From Cheilinus undulatus (Eukaryota; Chordata; Actinopteri; Labriformes; Labridae), in contig NC_054879.1 of assembly GCF_018320785.1 (NCBI RefSeq), positions 47,194,198-47,258,197 on the forward strand: DNA of 64,000 nt, read 5' to 3'. Of the stretch, positions 1 to 16,204 are shown piece after piece. A program made the translations under genes and the position numbers. The notes under the pieces were generated by a model. That model was not told the origin of the DNA and did no database searches. It saw only the letters and a list, made by a program, of their open reading frames with translations. How positions within the stretch are numbered: the stretch's first letter is position 1; every line of letters begins with the position of its first letter.

Positions 1-3450
<3,450 letters not shown>

Positions 3451-4393
3451 CTAGAGTGAGAAGGAAAAAGGTCTGTTCAGTAGCTGCACACAATTTTCCC
3501 GAGCATTTCTCCAGAAGTCACCATCATTTTATGAATAGAGGAACCCTAGTAAATGCTTTTTTCAAGTCAGTGACCCAACATTGCCACTGCTTTTGTTGAA
3601 CCTTTTTGGGAAGAGGAACTTTAGTATTAATCACTCCTTCACCTCCTCCTGTATGTCTCTGTAACATTTAACTCAAAGGGAAGTAAGCCTCGATTTTAGA
3701 TGCATACTCATCACTTTGCATCATCACTGAGAGCTGAAAGACTTTTTAATACCATGTATAATTTATGAAAAATAAATGCAAATGTCTTTTCAGTGCAAGA
3801 AAATCAATAAAACATCAAAATGTCTCTTTTCTATTTGTGTGTTTTGATGCCAGCATGGCAGAAAATGAGTATGAACAACACTGCATATAAAGGAAGCACA
3901 AAACAACAGATTGAAAGCTCGTGATGCTATCCGACAGGCTCTGAATGTCCTCAGGTGAAATTCTTTAAATGGTCAAGACTGTGTTTGTCTGCAGATGACA
4001 GACGGCAGAGAGATATCCTCTCATCACAGCCCAACTATGGTCATTTTGAGGACAGAACACGCTGTGCCCGGATTGAACCACTCTCAGTGTGACTCATACA
4101 TCTGCCTCGCTATTCATCACTCTGCTTTTCCTCTCCCTTTCACTTCTGTGCTTTTCTCTTTATATGACAAAAACTAATTCCTTAGTTGGCCCGTCACTTA
4201 TTCCCAAGAATTTACAGTTCTGATAAAACACTTAATATACGGTGGCCATTTGGCCAAATCAGAGTCAGCGAGCTGAGATCAGCTGTCATTAAACTCATGT
4301 TTATGTGGAAGATTTCAGTGCCGTTTTGCATTTAAACAAACTGAAATCAGAGCTCATATTTGACTGATAAGGATAGGATTTAATCCAATATAT

Positions 4394-5428
4394 CAGGGGT
4401 TTTCAAAGTGTGTGAGAGTGAGCCTCCCCTAAGAAGAATTGATCCAGTCGGTGGACCCATACCCACAAAAATGAGTCTAACTGAAAAAAAACAACATTTC
4501 AAACATTTATGCCTAATCTTTATACATTTTTAACAGTAATATATTTTGGATATTTTGGTTAACAAATGTCTTTAAACATCTGCCTTTCCCTCTTATTCAG
4601 TTATAATGCTATTAAATACCCCTTTTCATACTTGTTGGGCCATTTTATAACTTCTTATCCCCATTTTTTCCATTCCATTTTGCCCTTTTTCACCTTTTTG
4701 CCCATTTAAGCTACCTTTCATCATTAAATATCCCTTTTTTTTTTCATTTTTGCGACGTCTTTTTGCCACTTTTATCCCATTTTTTGGCCTTTTTTTAAAT
4801 TTTTTTTTTTTACATTATTTTGTCCATTTAAGCAACCTTTTGCCATTACATACCACTTGTTTCCCTTTTCTCCCAATTTTGGCCTCTTCTTTTTGCCATT
4901 TTTGCCTTTTTCACAAATTTTTTTGCCACTTTTTGCCCATTTAAGCTTCCCTTTGCCATTACATACCACTTGTTTCCTCTTTTTTTGCCCATTTTTGCCA
5001 CTCTTGACTGCTTTTTGTCCCACGTAAGTCATTTTCCACTAATTTTTTTGTCACTTCTTACAAATTTTTGCTACTTTTGACCATTTTTTCACTTTTTCTT
5101 CCCATTTTCACCCATTTTTTGCTGCTTTCTGACCATTTTTGCCACCTTTAACCAACTTCTATTACTACTTCAAGCTGTTTTTTGCCTCTTTTCACCTCTG
5201 AGATTGTGGCTCTTGCAAAGGTATTTTCAACAATTTGGCTCTTTGGTTGATAAACACTGCTCTCTAGCATAGCCCCTATAGTAACTATAAGTCTATCCAT
5301 TTAGCTCCATGCACAGCAGAAGTTCGCAAAGCAAATCCCCTTTTTTTCTGGTTTATGGTTCCGTGCCTCCCCTGAAGCTCTGTGGCGCCCCCCAGGGGGA
5401 GGCCCGCCTCACACTTTGAAAACCACTG
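4394..5428. mobile_element. hAT-type non-autonomous element, CAGGGGTTTTCAAAGTG ends
   Basis: The ends CAGGGGTTTTCAAAGTGTG and CACACTTTGAAAACCACTG are inverted repeats. They are flanked by a perfect 8-bp duplication caatatat at 4386-4393 and 5429-5436. Just inside lie GAGCCTCCCC on the left and GGGGGAGGCCCGCC on the right, which extends the partial symmetry. The middle (about 4640-5210) is a TTTTTGCCACTTTTGACC-like pyrimidine array. No coding capacity for a transposase is seen. A truncated second copy starts at 49077. Confidence 0.9.
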
Positions 5429-5956
5429 CAATATATCATTTAATATTACATTTTTGTGTCACCTCATGAGAAATAAATACAATTTTTGAAACTGGAAACC
5501 TTATCAAGGTTGGATTTGTGATGGATTTATTTGCTAAATAAAAGCACTGATGCAAATCTGCACTTATAATTTAATTACTGACTTGTGTCCTGCAGTGAGT
5601 TTATCATGTTGTTATTGTCCTTGTATTCATATTTATATTTCCCATGACTTTAATGCTGTTGTAGACTTATAGATCTGAAATCAGGTAAAAACTAAATAAT
5701 GAAGTTAAGTCATAACAGACACTAAAAACAGAACAGCAGGTAAGAAAGCTGCAAACTAACTAGAAATATAAATACTTAAGGCCCATGCAAATCCATCTCC
5801 TCTCTTTGCACAATAAGAGTCAAACATCCCTGCAGCCACACTCACATATCACAGTAGTGGTGCCTGTTTAATGCAGGAGCATCAATAGAGCTGATGTAAC
5901 ATCCTCTCTTTTTAGCATTAGGACTGGGCAGTGTCCAGATTTTTATGCCACTAAAC

Positions 5957-6751
5957 CAGCTTTAAACTAGGACTAAAACTATTTGTCGACAGCTTTTTTT
6001 CCATGACAAAAACTAGACTAAGACTAACAAAAATAGATCCCTGATGACTAAAACTGACAAAAAGTCAGTTTAGTTTTCATCAAGATGACTAAAACTAGAC
6101 TAAAATGTAATGAAGTTTTCTTCTGATATTGAAAAATCCATCATATTTCTCCATCCATTTTCTACACTGCTTATCCCGTTGGAGGTCGAGGCAGGGCTGG
6201 AGCCTATCCCTGCTGTCATTGGGTGAGAGGCGGGGTACACCCTGGACTGGTCGCCAGTCAATCACAGAGCTGACATATAGAGACAAACAACTAGGTATTC
6301 TCAGACTCGCACCTACGGCCAGTTTTGACTCACCAACTAACCTAACGAGCATGTCTTTGGTGGTGGGAGGAAGCCGGAGAGAACCCATGCACGCACAGGG
6401 AGAACATGCAAACTCTGCACAGAAAGGCCCTGACTGGGAAGTGAGCCAGGAACCTTCTTGCTGTGAGGCACCAGCGCTAACCCCTGCGCCGCCATGCAGC
6501 CATGATATTTCTCCACTGTGGGTAAATCTGTCAAAAACAATGCATCTGTATCTATTCTGCCTCTCAGCTGTAGAAAGCAGGGACCCCAGGTGTGGCAGAG
6601 AACACACTACCATGATTTAGTACCAGATTTAGGCAAGAGAATAAATGCTTGGACTAAAAGTAAAGACTAAAATGTGAAAAAAACTAAAATTCATTTTTTT
6701 AAAAACTAAAACTAAGACTAAAAATAAAAATTGCTGCCAAAATTCACACTG
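5957..6751. mobile_element. hAT-type MITE (CAGTGTTAA family), interrupted copy
   Basis: The core consists of ACTAAAACTAGACTAAGACTAA-like words shared with better copies at 19523-20028 and 50867-51244. The right end AAAATTCACACTG matches the AAATTAACACTG end of those copies; the left end is degenerate. Eight-base flanks cactaaac (5949-5956) and caccaaac (6752-6759) differ at one base. The copy is split by the retroposon 6153-6504. Confidence 0.7.
6153..6504 (+). mobile_element. teleost retroposon (ATCCATTTTCTAC ... GAACATGCAAACTC)
   Basis: It begins ATCCATTTTCTACACTGC, continues with GGCGGGGTACACCCTGGACTGG and ends after AGAACATGCAAACTCTGC and a CCAGCGCTAACCCCTGCGCC tail. This sequence is very common in fish genomes; I recognise the pattern but leave its exact class open. 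A 10-bp direct repeat atatttctcc flanks it (6143-6152 and 6505-6514), indicating insertion into the surrounding MITE. The 163- and 172-codon frames over it are by-products of the repeat. Confidence 0.75.
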
Positions 6752-7189
6752 CACCAAACCCTCTCCAATTTTTCCTGTGGTATGCACCATTACCACCAAA
6801 AACTGCATTATAATAAGCAGCTCATACCAAGCTGAGCTGACATGATATGCTTTTGTTCAGTCTTTAAAGAAAATGCTTCTTTACCAAGTCTTTGGAAAAT
6901 TAAGGAGTGATTTACACTTTTTTTTGTCCACACATCTTAATAGCAAACACAGCTTCATTAGAAAAGAAAACAGAGCAATTTTCTTTTTCCTCTCTCTCTG
7001 TGCGATGGCACACACATGCTCTCTTTTCCTCTCTGTCTCTCTCAAAGTTATTTTATAAAGTAATAATAAATATCAGACAGGACCTGATAATGACCTGACC
7101 TGTAGATGTAATCATAACTGTACCAACATGCAGCAGGTTTTTAGCATCCAGCTTCCTTGCAGTAACCTGACACACCAAAAAACACCAAA

Positions 7190-7760
7190 ACCTTCCATAC
7201 ACAGCGTTTGGGAAGGGCAGAGCCTTTGAAAAAAACTCGGAGGGTTATTGGATGAACGTTCTGTCTGTCACATCTTTACTGGCCAATCATGTGAACCATG
7301 GCGACTGTAGACATGTCAGTACACGACTTTTGTGGTTTTTGAAAAGAAAACAACTAACTGCTGTTCTTCTTCTTTAACGAAGAAATGTTAAGTTCTGATA
7401 AAACTTACGCTTTAGCAGCATCCACGCTGATCTCTTCCTCCGTGGTTGCACCGGCCTCTTGTTGCTGCTTGCTTATATCACGACACCGCCTCGCACAAAA
7501 GTACCGCCCCTCGTCGCTGATTGGTCCTGTCACTTTCTAACCGGGCTAAAATGGTTCAGACGGGAGCTTTGCAAGATGGATTCGCCAGAAACAAGGAAAC
7601 GGGTGTATCCATCTGCTTTGCAAGGTTATCCTTGCAGTGGATTCACACGAGACAAGATTTTACAAGAATTGCAAGGCTCATGCCCAAAACTCCCTTGAAG
7701 TCAGTCGAAATTTAAGAAATTTGGCTTTCATTTTGCAAAAAGCTGTAATGGAAACCCAGC
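7190..7760. mobile_element. possible TIR MITE
   Basis: The left end ACCTTCCATACACAGCG resembles the reverse complement of the right end, GGGTTTCCATTACAGC. The interior has CpG-rich pieces (CCACGCTGATCTCTTCC, ACCGCCCCTCGTCGCTGATTGG) unlike the surrounding intron. Superfamily and target duplication are not resolved, so this is a suggestion only. Confidence 0.35.
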
Positions 7761-8022
7761 CACTGAGTCTAACCTGTCCTTAAATGACCACAGCTCTCAC
7801 CTGAATCCACTAAATTCATTTTCTTCTTTATAAAGGGCTGAAATGTCGGCAGTAAAGAGATGACATGCAAAAACATGCCCTCTCAGTACTCTCTCTAATC
7901 AGAGCTGCTACACCCACAGTTTGTGGTTTCTTTTGGAACAACAGCCTCCAAAGATGACCTCCAGGAGAGCATTTTACTGACATGAGTCATGACTGAGGAG
8001 CGGCGGAGAGAGCAGCCTTTAC

Positions 8023-8100
8023 CTTGAATTCTGAGAGCCATTCTTCGACAACACCGCGCTCTGAACCCAGCATCTTCTTCAGAGACCCCCCCTCGGCTGC
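8023..8100 (-). CDS. hycc2: hycc2 coding exon 1 with translation start
   Basis: The ATG is at 8071-8073 and the exon encodes MLGSERGVVEEWLSEFK (17 codons, coding part 8023-8073), ending AAG followed by the donor GTAAAG. FAM126 proteins begin with this VVEEWLSEFK helix, and FAM126B begins MLG, which fixes the start. The 27 bases 8074-8100 are 5' untranslated and follow a CAG acceptor at 8101-8103 preceded on the minus strand by a TTTCTTTCCTCTC pyrimidine tract. The true first exon therefore lies further right. Confidence 0.92.
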
Positions 8101-10647
8101 CTGGTGGACGGAGAAACAGAGAGGAAAGAAATGATAATAAACCTTTCAGCTGATTCTCCATTTATGACGCAATCAAACATCAAACATATGAGTTTTTATG
8201 AGGGTTTTCCTTGCTAAAATTCACACACAGAGACCTGAAACTGGATGAGAGAGGGTTTATAGGTGGTCAAAGCACGGCTAGCCTTTTAATGCCTCTGAGT
8301 GTGAAAACTATGATGCTGGCCACGCTCTTACATAAGGAGCCAAATCAGTGACCTCAGCGGTCACCGTGGATGTGAGATGACGTAAGCATTACAGGAAGTC
8401 CCAGGGAATTTCCCTTAAATGTTCAAATGTGAGGAGGTGAAGTAAAGTCCTTGCTGTTCTTGGCTCCAGGAGAGTCCTTCAGAAACAGATTCTGAATCAT
8501 GCTAGAAAATGAGAGAGGCTCATTTATAAATATACAAAGAAACACCTTCAGCATCATGTCAGATTTTATCCACTGTTCATACATTCAAACATTCTGTGAT
8601 CTCAGGCTGCAGTCGCTCTGTTATCTCTGCTCTGCTTCTCTGTGTGCATGAGCTAAAAATAACCTCAGCAAACTGCCCAAAATAAAAAGCCATTTCTCTT
8701 TCAGACTTCATCCAATGGAAAAAATTAATTATCCCATAAAAAGGCTAACTATGGAGCTGTGTGCCCTCCTAGGAAGTGAGAGTGTAAATCCATCATAGGA
8801 GGCAGAGCATTCAGACACAGATTTGAGTTTCTTTGACAAAGACAGTGAGACAAGCAGCAAAAAGCACATGCAGATTTAGATCAATATCAAAGTTCTCTCA
8901 CATATTAAGTCATATATTAATAATTCCACAAAGTTAACTTAAAACAGTTACTGGTTTACTGTTATTGGCCTTTAACCCTCTGGTACCGCTTAAGTACCGC
9001 TTAATATTTAATAACATGATTTAAGGTGTGCATTTTTTGCACAGCAGGGTGAAAAATGTGAGCAACTCTGATTAAATGTTTAAATGTATGACAAGTGTTC
9101 CTGGCTGTACTTTTGTTTTGGCTATGATTCTTTCTCAAGTGATAGCTCACACCTTTACTGAAGTTTTTATACTGTGTGTAAAGTGGAAGATAACCCTCAG
9201 ACCTTTCATGAAAAACCACGCGGGAAATACTTGAAAAAAACAGAAATTTTAATGAGGGGGGTAATAACTTCATCCTCATCTGTATTTGATGGTTCTAAAT
9301 GAAACTGGTAATCAGGACAAAGGCTTATAAATCACCTGAGTCTGTCTAAATCACAATTATCATAACCCTCTACTGACGCCATTATCTCAAGAAGGAAATG
9401 TTGGTGTGATTTTACTCTACAGAGATGACTCCAGAGCGTCCTCAGACGCTTTTCTCCTTGTGTCTGTCTTAAATAACCTTTACAAGGGCTTGGTGGTTTT
9501 GAGTTGATGGGATTAGGGATTAGGACTAGCTCAGTATTCTAATTTCTAAGTGGAAGATCCCATTTGCATTTTGAGGCAACGGCCCTTATTGGCTGGTTAT
9601 GAGCTGTTCTTCTTCAGCCAACAGTGAACATGGTACCTGCATTTGTCAAGAAAAATCCCCATCATTTTTAACTTTTATCAGTTCTTTGGATGTGAATAAA
9701 AGCAGGAGACAAGTGTTAATGTGCTAAAAAAGCAGACAAACACCCATCTGGACTAGTCTGCTGTCTTCTCAAAGTTTCATCCTTCACCAGTCATCATCTA
9801 TACTGGATTTATAGCGTATAAATCCCAGTCAGATATGACTGATCCACTGCCCACTCCATGCTCCTCCCTGTGCTCTCCCACAGCACCAGACATGTGACAG
9901 AAGAGTGATGTAAATAAACTGCTTGTGGCTGTATCTGGGTCAGTGTCCCTGGTTAACTTTCATACATGCCGGCAAACAGAACTGAGCAAACTCTGATTAA
10001 ATACGGGCGGTCATTCGGGGGGGGGCTGGGCGAGTAGGACTTAGAAAGCTGGTCAGATTTAAGAGGAAAACGCTGCGTAGGCACAAAGCTGAGGGTGTGT
10101 GTATGCAGAATATGTCAGACTTTAGCTAAGTATGCTTAAATGTTCACCCTGGGTATCTTAATGTAAGTCCCAAACAGGGTATTTATGTGTGTAGTCTTAA
10201 CGCTGTAAGCCAGACGGGCGACACACCCGTGTTTAATCTCGTTTGGTACACCGGAGTCATTACAGGTCAGGAAGTTTGCACAAGCTAGACAGCTTCTCTG
10301 TGTTTACACGTTACTTCCTCCAGACTGAATATAACCTGGTAAAAGAATTAAAACCATGCAACTCTGGATGGAAACCTGTCAGTGCATGATGGAATACTGC
10401 AATCAATGTTTTATAAGAGGACTGAGTGTGATAGATTTAAGACAGTTAATGCAATTAACTGACTATGGGCCACTATCATCCAGTTTTTGCCCCCTTTCCC
10501 CTGTTTTTTTTTTTAGACTTTTTTATCTTGCTTTTTGCTATTTTTGCCACTTTTCACCCATTTAGCTGCCTTTAATGCCGCCTTTTTCCCATTTTTTTTC
10601 ACTCTTTGCTGCTTTTTGCCCATTTTGGTCACTTTTCACTCATTTTT

Positions 10648-10894
10648 ACCTCCGCAAGGAGGTCATGTGATCGACAGGGTTAGTTTTTTAGTTTGTTAGC
10701 AACATAGCTCAAAAAGTTGTGGACAGATTTTTATGAAGTTTTCAGGAAGTGTCAGAAATGGCATAAGGAAGAACTGATTCGATTTTGGGAGTGATCCGGA
10801 TCACTGTCTGGATCCAGGAATTTTTTAAAGGATTCTTCTCTACTGGGAGATAGGGCTGATGGTGGAGGTCTGCGCTCTCCGAATGCTTTTCTAG
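10648..10894 (+). repeat. dispersed fish repeat ACCTCCGCAAGGAGG ... GAGGTCTGCGCTC
   Basis: It starts ACCTCCGCAAGGAGGTCATG, contains GGGAGTGATCCGGATCAC and ends GGTGGAGGTCTGCGCTCTCC, a pattern common in teleost genomes; the class is not decided. A reverse-oriented, more decayed copy is at 13560-13856. Both copies sit inside T-rich hAT interiors. Confidence 0.6.
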
Positions 10895-10960
10895 TTTGTC
10901 ATGTTTTGTCACTTTTTGACCATTTTTGCAACCTGTAACTCTTTTTTCTCCACTTCTCAC

Positions 10961-12441
10961 TAGGGCTGAACAATTTGGGAAAATAATCTACTTGCAATTA
11001 TTTTTTCCAATATTGCAATGCCGATTTAATATGCAATTATTTTTAAAATTCCAAATTTCATGTATTTTCAATGAACACGATCAGAAAATCCTTCTATATT
11101 TTAACCCGGGCAACATTAAATAGGTTAAACTAGGGCTGATTGATTTTGAAAAAATATTCAACTGCAATTATTTTGAATCATATTGGGGGCTGAACGATTT
11201 GCAAAAAGAATCTAATTGCGATTATTTTTCCCAATATTGCGATTGTGATTTAATGTGCGATTATTTTTAGGTTCCTCATCTTATGTGTTGTTTAACAAAC
11301 ACAGCAATAAATCACTCTTTATTAAAAAGAGCACCATATTAGATAGACAAAAGTAGGAATACAGAACTTTAAAAAAAAGAAAAGGCATTTTGATCCATAT
11401 TTTGCCCATTTAAGCGACCTTTTTCCATTACATACCACTTTAATTTTTTCCCAAAACTTTTGCTTCTTCTTTTGCCACTTTTTTCCTTTTGCGCCCTTTT
11501 TCCCATTTTTTTGCCCCTTTTCATCTAAATAAGCTTCCTTTTGCCATTAAATATCATTTGATCCTTTTTTCCCAAATTTTTGCCTCTTCTTTTTGCCACT
11601 TTTTCCCCATTTTTTTGTCATTTTTCACCCAATTAAGCTACCTTTTGCCATTACATACAACTTGTTTCCTATTTTTTTGCTCATTTTTGCTACTCATGAC
11701 TGCTCCTTGCCCATTTTAGTCACTTTTGACTTTTTTTTTTTCCACTTTTGGACCATTTTTGTTACTTTCTGACTTTTTCCATGTTTTCTCCCACTTTTCA
11801 CCCCTTTTCATTCATTTTTGCTGCTTTTTGACTATTTTTGCCACCTTTAACTTATTTTGATTGTACTTCATGCCATTTTTGCTACTTTTCACCTCTTAGA
11901 TTGTGGCTCTTGCAAAGGTATTTTTCTACTATTTGGCTCTTTGGTTGAGCAGGGTTGAGTAACACTGCCTTAGAGCATGAAACATCTACTGCAACAAACT
12001 GTTTCGGGTATTCTGACACATTTCAGGTTAAAGAATTATTGCACTGTCTGTGATGAGAATATTGCAGAAGGCCATATTGCGATTTCAACTAATTTGTGGT
12101 TAATTGCCCAGTCCTACTCATATTGCAAATTCAGTATGAATTGTTGTATTGAAAGGAATTTTCCTGTCAATCTCATTTTGATTTAAAAAAAAACTTAGAA
12201 AAATAAGGGAAGTAGGATTTTGGAAACTTTTCTAAAAAAAAAAAACAAAAAAAAAAAAACAAATTTGACACTTTGATGTTTCCATGATGGGAAGAACATA
12301 TCTCTGCTGCATTAACCTTTTATTAAACTGGTATTTTAACACATTTTTCATTTCAAAGAAATATTGCACCTTTTGCAATTTGAAAATTGCGGTAGGACAA
12401 TTTGCAATTTAATCTAAATTTCTGTTAATTGTCCAGCCCTA
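10961..12441. mobile_element. TAGGGCTG-family hAT-type element with nested T-rich insert
   Basis: It begins TAGGGCTGAACAATTTGG and ends GTTAATTGTCCAGCCCTA. Eight-base flanks cttctcac (10953-10960) and ctcctcac (12442-12449) differ at one base. The interior repeats partial starts at about 11128 and 11188 and carries a T-rich array ending GGTTGAGTAACACTG at 11965, that is, an older hAT inside it. Confidence 0.75.
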
Positions 12442-13103
12442 CTCCTCACACAAATTTTGCAACTTTCTACCCTTTTTTGCCACTCTGTCTTCCCTTTTTT
12501 GTCACTTTTCACCCAGTTTTTGGCATTTTATGCCTACTTTGCCCCTTTTCACACCTTTTTGACCATTTTCCCCCCATTTTTGTCACTGTTAACCACTGCA
12601 AAAGTATTTTTTTTAACTATTTGGCTGTTTGGTTGAGCAGAGTTGAGTAACACTGATCTATAGGCTGACCAACACACCTCCCGTTAGAGGCTGCAGTCTA
12701 AAGAACTCAACATGTGGAGTGGGTGGTTCTCCAAATACACTGAATAACTGTTAGAAAACAGCCTCTGAGGAACAGGATCTGTGATTTGTTCTGTATCAGA
12801 GGGAGACGGAGATCACAGAAGTCAGTCTGAACGGGTCGAATCTTCGGCCAGAGCTCTGCTTTAATCTGACTGTGTGAATTGAAAGGCTCCATTTAGTTAG
12901 CTTGTTCAGCTCTTCATGAAAGGCTGACTCATTCATTTCCTCTGGCTTGTCAAACTGTCAAAGACTTGCTCAAATGAAATTCTCCATCGGCTGGGCAGGC
13001 TTATCAGTTACCATGGCAACTGCAGTCTAGTGACTTTCAGGCAATGGCAAACACTCCCAGAGAAGAAATGACAGTTTTTGTAAAAACAATGAAAATGATA
13101 GAT

Positions 13104-14192
13104 CAGTGTTACTCAACCCTGCTCAACCAAAGAGCCAAACTGCTGAAAAATATATTTGCAAAAGTCACAATCTAAGTGGCAAAAAGTGGCAATTAAAATA
13201 AGTTAAAGGTGGCAAAAGTGGTCAAAAAGCAGCAAACACTGGGAGAAATGTGGCGAAAAAGGGCAGAATGTGGCAAAGATGGGTGGGAAGTGACCAAAAA
13301 ATATGTTAAAGGTGGCCAAAAAGTGGCAAAAATCTCAAAAAAGGTGGGAAAATGGGTAAAAAGTGTCATTTAATTGCAAATGGCAGCTTAAAAGGGCGAG
13401 AAGTGGCAAAAAGGGGCAAACGCTGGGGGTAAAGGGGCAAAAATGGGTGAGAAATGGCAAAAAAAAAAAAGGATTACAGGTGACAAAATGGTCCAAAAGT
13501 GGCAAAAAAATGAGTGAAAAGTGACAACAATATGGGCAAAAATCAGAAAAACGGTGGAACTAGAAAAGCACTCAGAGAGAGCAGACCTCAGCCAAGGCAG
13601 CTCAGCTCTATCTCCCAATAAGTACAGAAACCTTTAAAAAAAATTCTCCAGATCACTTCCAAAATCTAGACAGTTCTTCCTTACGCCATTTTTGACATTT
13701 CCTGAAAATTTCATCAAAATCCATCAAAAGCTTCTTGAGTTATGTTGCTAAGAAACTAACAAACAAACTAACTAACTAACTAACTAACAAACAAACTAAC
13801 TAACTAACAAACAAACTAACAAACCCAGCTGATCACATAACCGCCTTGGTGGAGGTAAAAATGGAAATTAAGTGGAATTTAACTGCAAAAGGCAGCTTAA
13901 AAGGTGAGAAGTGGCAAAAAATAGGCAAAAAATAGCAAAAAGCAGGATAAAAGTGTCAAAAATAGGTGAAAAGTCACAAAAAGAAGTGGAAAAAAATTCA
14001 ACATTTCTTTATTTTTGGTCACTTCCCACCCATTTTTGTCACATTCTACCCCTTTTGCCACGTTTTTCCCAGTTTTTGCTGCTTTTAGACCACTTTTGCC
14101 ACCTTTAACATTTTTAATTTGCCACTTTTCACCACTTAGATTGTGGGTAAATGTATTTTTCAACAATTTTGCTCTTTGATTGAGTCACACTG
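13104..14192. mobile_element. hAT-type element, CAGTGTTACTCAACC ends
   Basis: The left end CAGTGTTACTCAACCCTGC is the inverse of the GTTGAGTAACACTG termini elsewhere in the window; the right end GATTGAGTCACACTG is decayed. The left part is purine-rich (GTGGCAAAAAGTGGC) and the last 150 bases are the pyrimidine complement, so the interior is itself inverted. It contains the repeat 13560-13856 and a CTAA/CAAA microsatellite at about 13760-13825. No clean target duplication is seen. Confidence 0.6.
13560..13856 (-). repeat. dispersed fish repeat, reverse copy
   Basis: Reverse-orientation relative of 10648-10894: it reads CTAGAAAAGCACTCAGAG at one end and CCGCCTTGGTGGAGGT at the other. A tetranucleotide CTAA run has expanded within it near 13760-13825. 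Confidence 0.55.
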
Positions 14193-14693
14193 CTGTAGAG
14201 CCATCACTGCCATGAGTGGGACTCAACACTTCATCACTTTTCTGATCAAGTATTGCAGCTCAAAGATGCCTGCAGCCTGCATCACTCCCCATCCAGAGTT
14301 CCCTGCCTTACTGAACAAAAGTATTCTTGAAAGGTACTACATAAATTCAAGATATTATTATTTTTATTATTATTCATGGACCTTCTTCAACTTTCTGAAC
14401 ATAAATTGAAAAAAGAACTCTGACCAGATGAGCTGAAGAGAAATTTGTCATCCAAGTTTATGGCTGTGGCTAATTCCTCTAATGGTTGATAGTCAGCATT
14501 AAAAGTTTACCTGATGAAAACATTGTGTCAGCCAGAGCTGATATAACTAGCTTTAGCTTAGTTTGTTGTTGTCTCTGTCAGCTGACCCACTGGTAAGGTG
14601 GAAGAGCATAGCCAGTAGCAGAGGGTTGCACTGCAAAATAATGTCAAACACAGAGGCCTTCTGGGTGATTAAAGGCTTCAAAAACGTTCGATA

Positions 14694-15139
14694 CAGGGCT
14701 GGGAAATTAATTGAAATTTAGATTAAACTGCAATATGGCCTGTTGCAATTTTCAAATCGCAAAAGGTGCAATATTTCTTTGACCTGACATTTGTGTCAAA
14801 ATACCAGTTTTATTCTGGTTTTTTTTTGCAAAAGAGATGTTATGCATGACATATCATGCAATCACTCAGGTGCGATTTTTTTAGAATAGTCCATAAAAAA
14901 ATCCTACCTTCTTCATTTTTGTACTTTTTTCTTATGAAATATAAGAATGACAAAAACCCTTCAATGCAAACCCAATTAGCAATACGAGTCAAAATTATCA
15001 GAATTCAACACCTTTAAAGAATTGTTCTACCCTTGTTTAGGAATAAAAAAAAGTTAAAAATTTTGGTGGATCAAATCACAACTGTAATAGTGTGGAAAAA
15101 AATCGTAATCAGATTATTTTCCAAAATCGTTCAGCCCTA
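14694..15139. mobile_element. TAGGGCTG-family MITE, 446 bp
   Basis: The ends are CAGGGCTGGGAAATTAATTG and AAAATCGTTCAGCCCTA. A perfect 8-bp duplication gttcgata flanks it (14686-14693 and 15140-15147). The left half has the AGATTAAACTGCAATATGG and CAAATCGCAAAAGGTGC words shared with the other copies. Confidence 0.88.
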
Positions 15140-16008
15140 GTTCGATATAGTGTACAGTTGAGCCTCTAACCTGAAACTTGCACAAGTAGCTGGGGAAACT
15201 GTACCAGAATGCTGCATGGTATAGCCTAGCTTCCCTAAGGGCGCCATGCTTAAAGGGACAACACGCACTAAAATCTCTGGAGCCTAACGCAACAACTACT
15301 ACCAAGTACCTGACACAACCCAGCTTCAAAAATACCCAAATATCTCTTTAAAGGAAGTGCACAGAACTGCACTGACAGTTTCTCTTGATGGTAAACATGT
15401 TTGTTCTCCTCTAAGGGACTCTGACAAGAGTTCAATTTACTGAATGGCTCCACTGCCAGTGAAGGAATCCTGTATGTGTGACAATGGCTGCCTGCTGAGC
15501 TTGGGTTATGTAGTTTACTCCTCCACAGAGACACACTCGTACTTCATCATAAGTTTTGTTGTTCTAATTAAACATGAAACATGTTCAACAGAAACTAGTC
15601 TCCTCTATAACGCCACAAATGTTTTCAACAAATGCAGGTAAGAGAATCAGCTGTTAGTAGCTCTGGCCTGGATCTGGGCATGGAGAAGGAAATGCTGAAC
15701 GCTAACAAGAGTGAGTATGTCTGTGCAGTCAGGGATGAAATAATTTCTTTAACAAATTCCCTATTCAGGTGACCATGAGGGTTAATGACATAAACAAAAC
15801 TCTGAGTCATCTTGGAGGCATGCTGTTACCTCAGTGTCCCAGAACTCAGATCTCCGCTGGGAGGGGCCGACGGTTCTCCACAGTGTCACACATCTGTCAG
15901 TCACTCACAGTTCCACTGTAACACCAAAGAAGAGGAGATCCATCAGGAAGATTAGCATTTATAGTAAACATCTGCATTAAACATGAAGGAAAATCATTCT
16001 TGGAAGTA

Positions 16009-16170
16009 GGGCTGGGAAACTGATCGCAAATCAGATTAAATCACATTATTACCCACTGCAATTTTTTAAATTGTAGGAGGCGAAATATTTCTTTAACCTG
16101 AAATTTGTGCCAAAAAAACAAAACAAAACAGATTTAAACATGTTTTTTGCAGGAGAGATGTCATGCATAC
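16009..16170. mobile_element. TAGGGCTG-family fragment
   Basis: It starts AGTAGGGCTGGGAAACTGATC and keeps the GCAATTTTTTAAATTG and GCAGGAGAGATGTCATGC blocks, then gives way to Tc1-derived sequence. The right half is missing. Confidence 0.6.
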
Positions 16171-16204
16171 AAACTGAAACCACTAAATAGTCCTTTATCA
16201 CACA

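Larger units (their letters stand above)
3451..8022 (-). other. hycc2: hycc2 intron between coding exons 1 and 2
   Basis: The intron holds the hAT element 4394-5428, the MITE 5957-6751 with a nested retroposon, and a possible MITE at about 7190-7760. The stretches 3451-4385, 5437-5948, 6760-7190 and 7760-8022 show nothing I can name. Confidence 0.8.
10470..12655. mobile_element. T-rich hAT-type element, disrupted by two later insertions
   Basis: The right end GGTTGAGCAGAGTTGAGTAACACTG (two words, ending 12655) is the same terminus seen at 11965, 24564 and 61917. The left end is not clear and is placed where the TTTTGCCACTTTTCACC-like array begins. It is split by the repeat 10648-10894 and by the TAGGGCTG element 10961-12441. 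Confidence 0.55.

Noticed and set aside
6095-6620. 163- and 172-codon frames on opposite strands
   Set aside because: They coincide with the retroposon 6153-6504, which is open on both strands in many fish copies and encodes no known protein.
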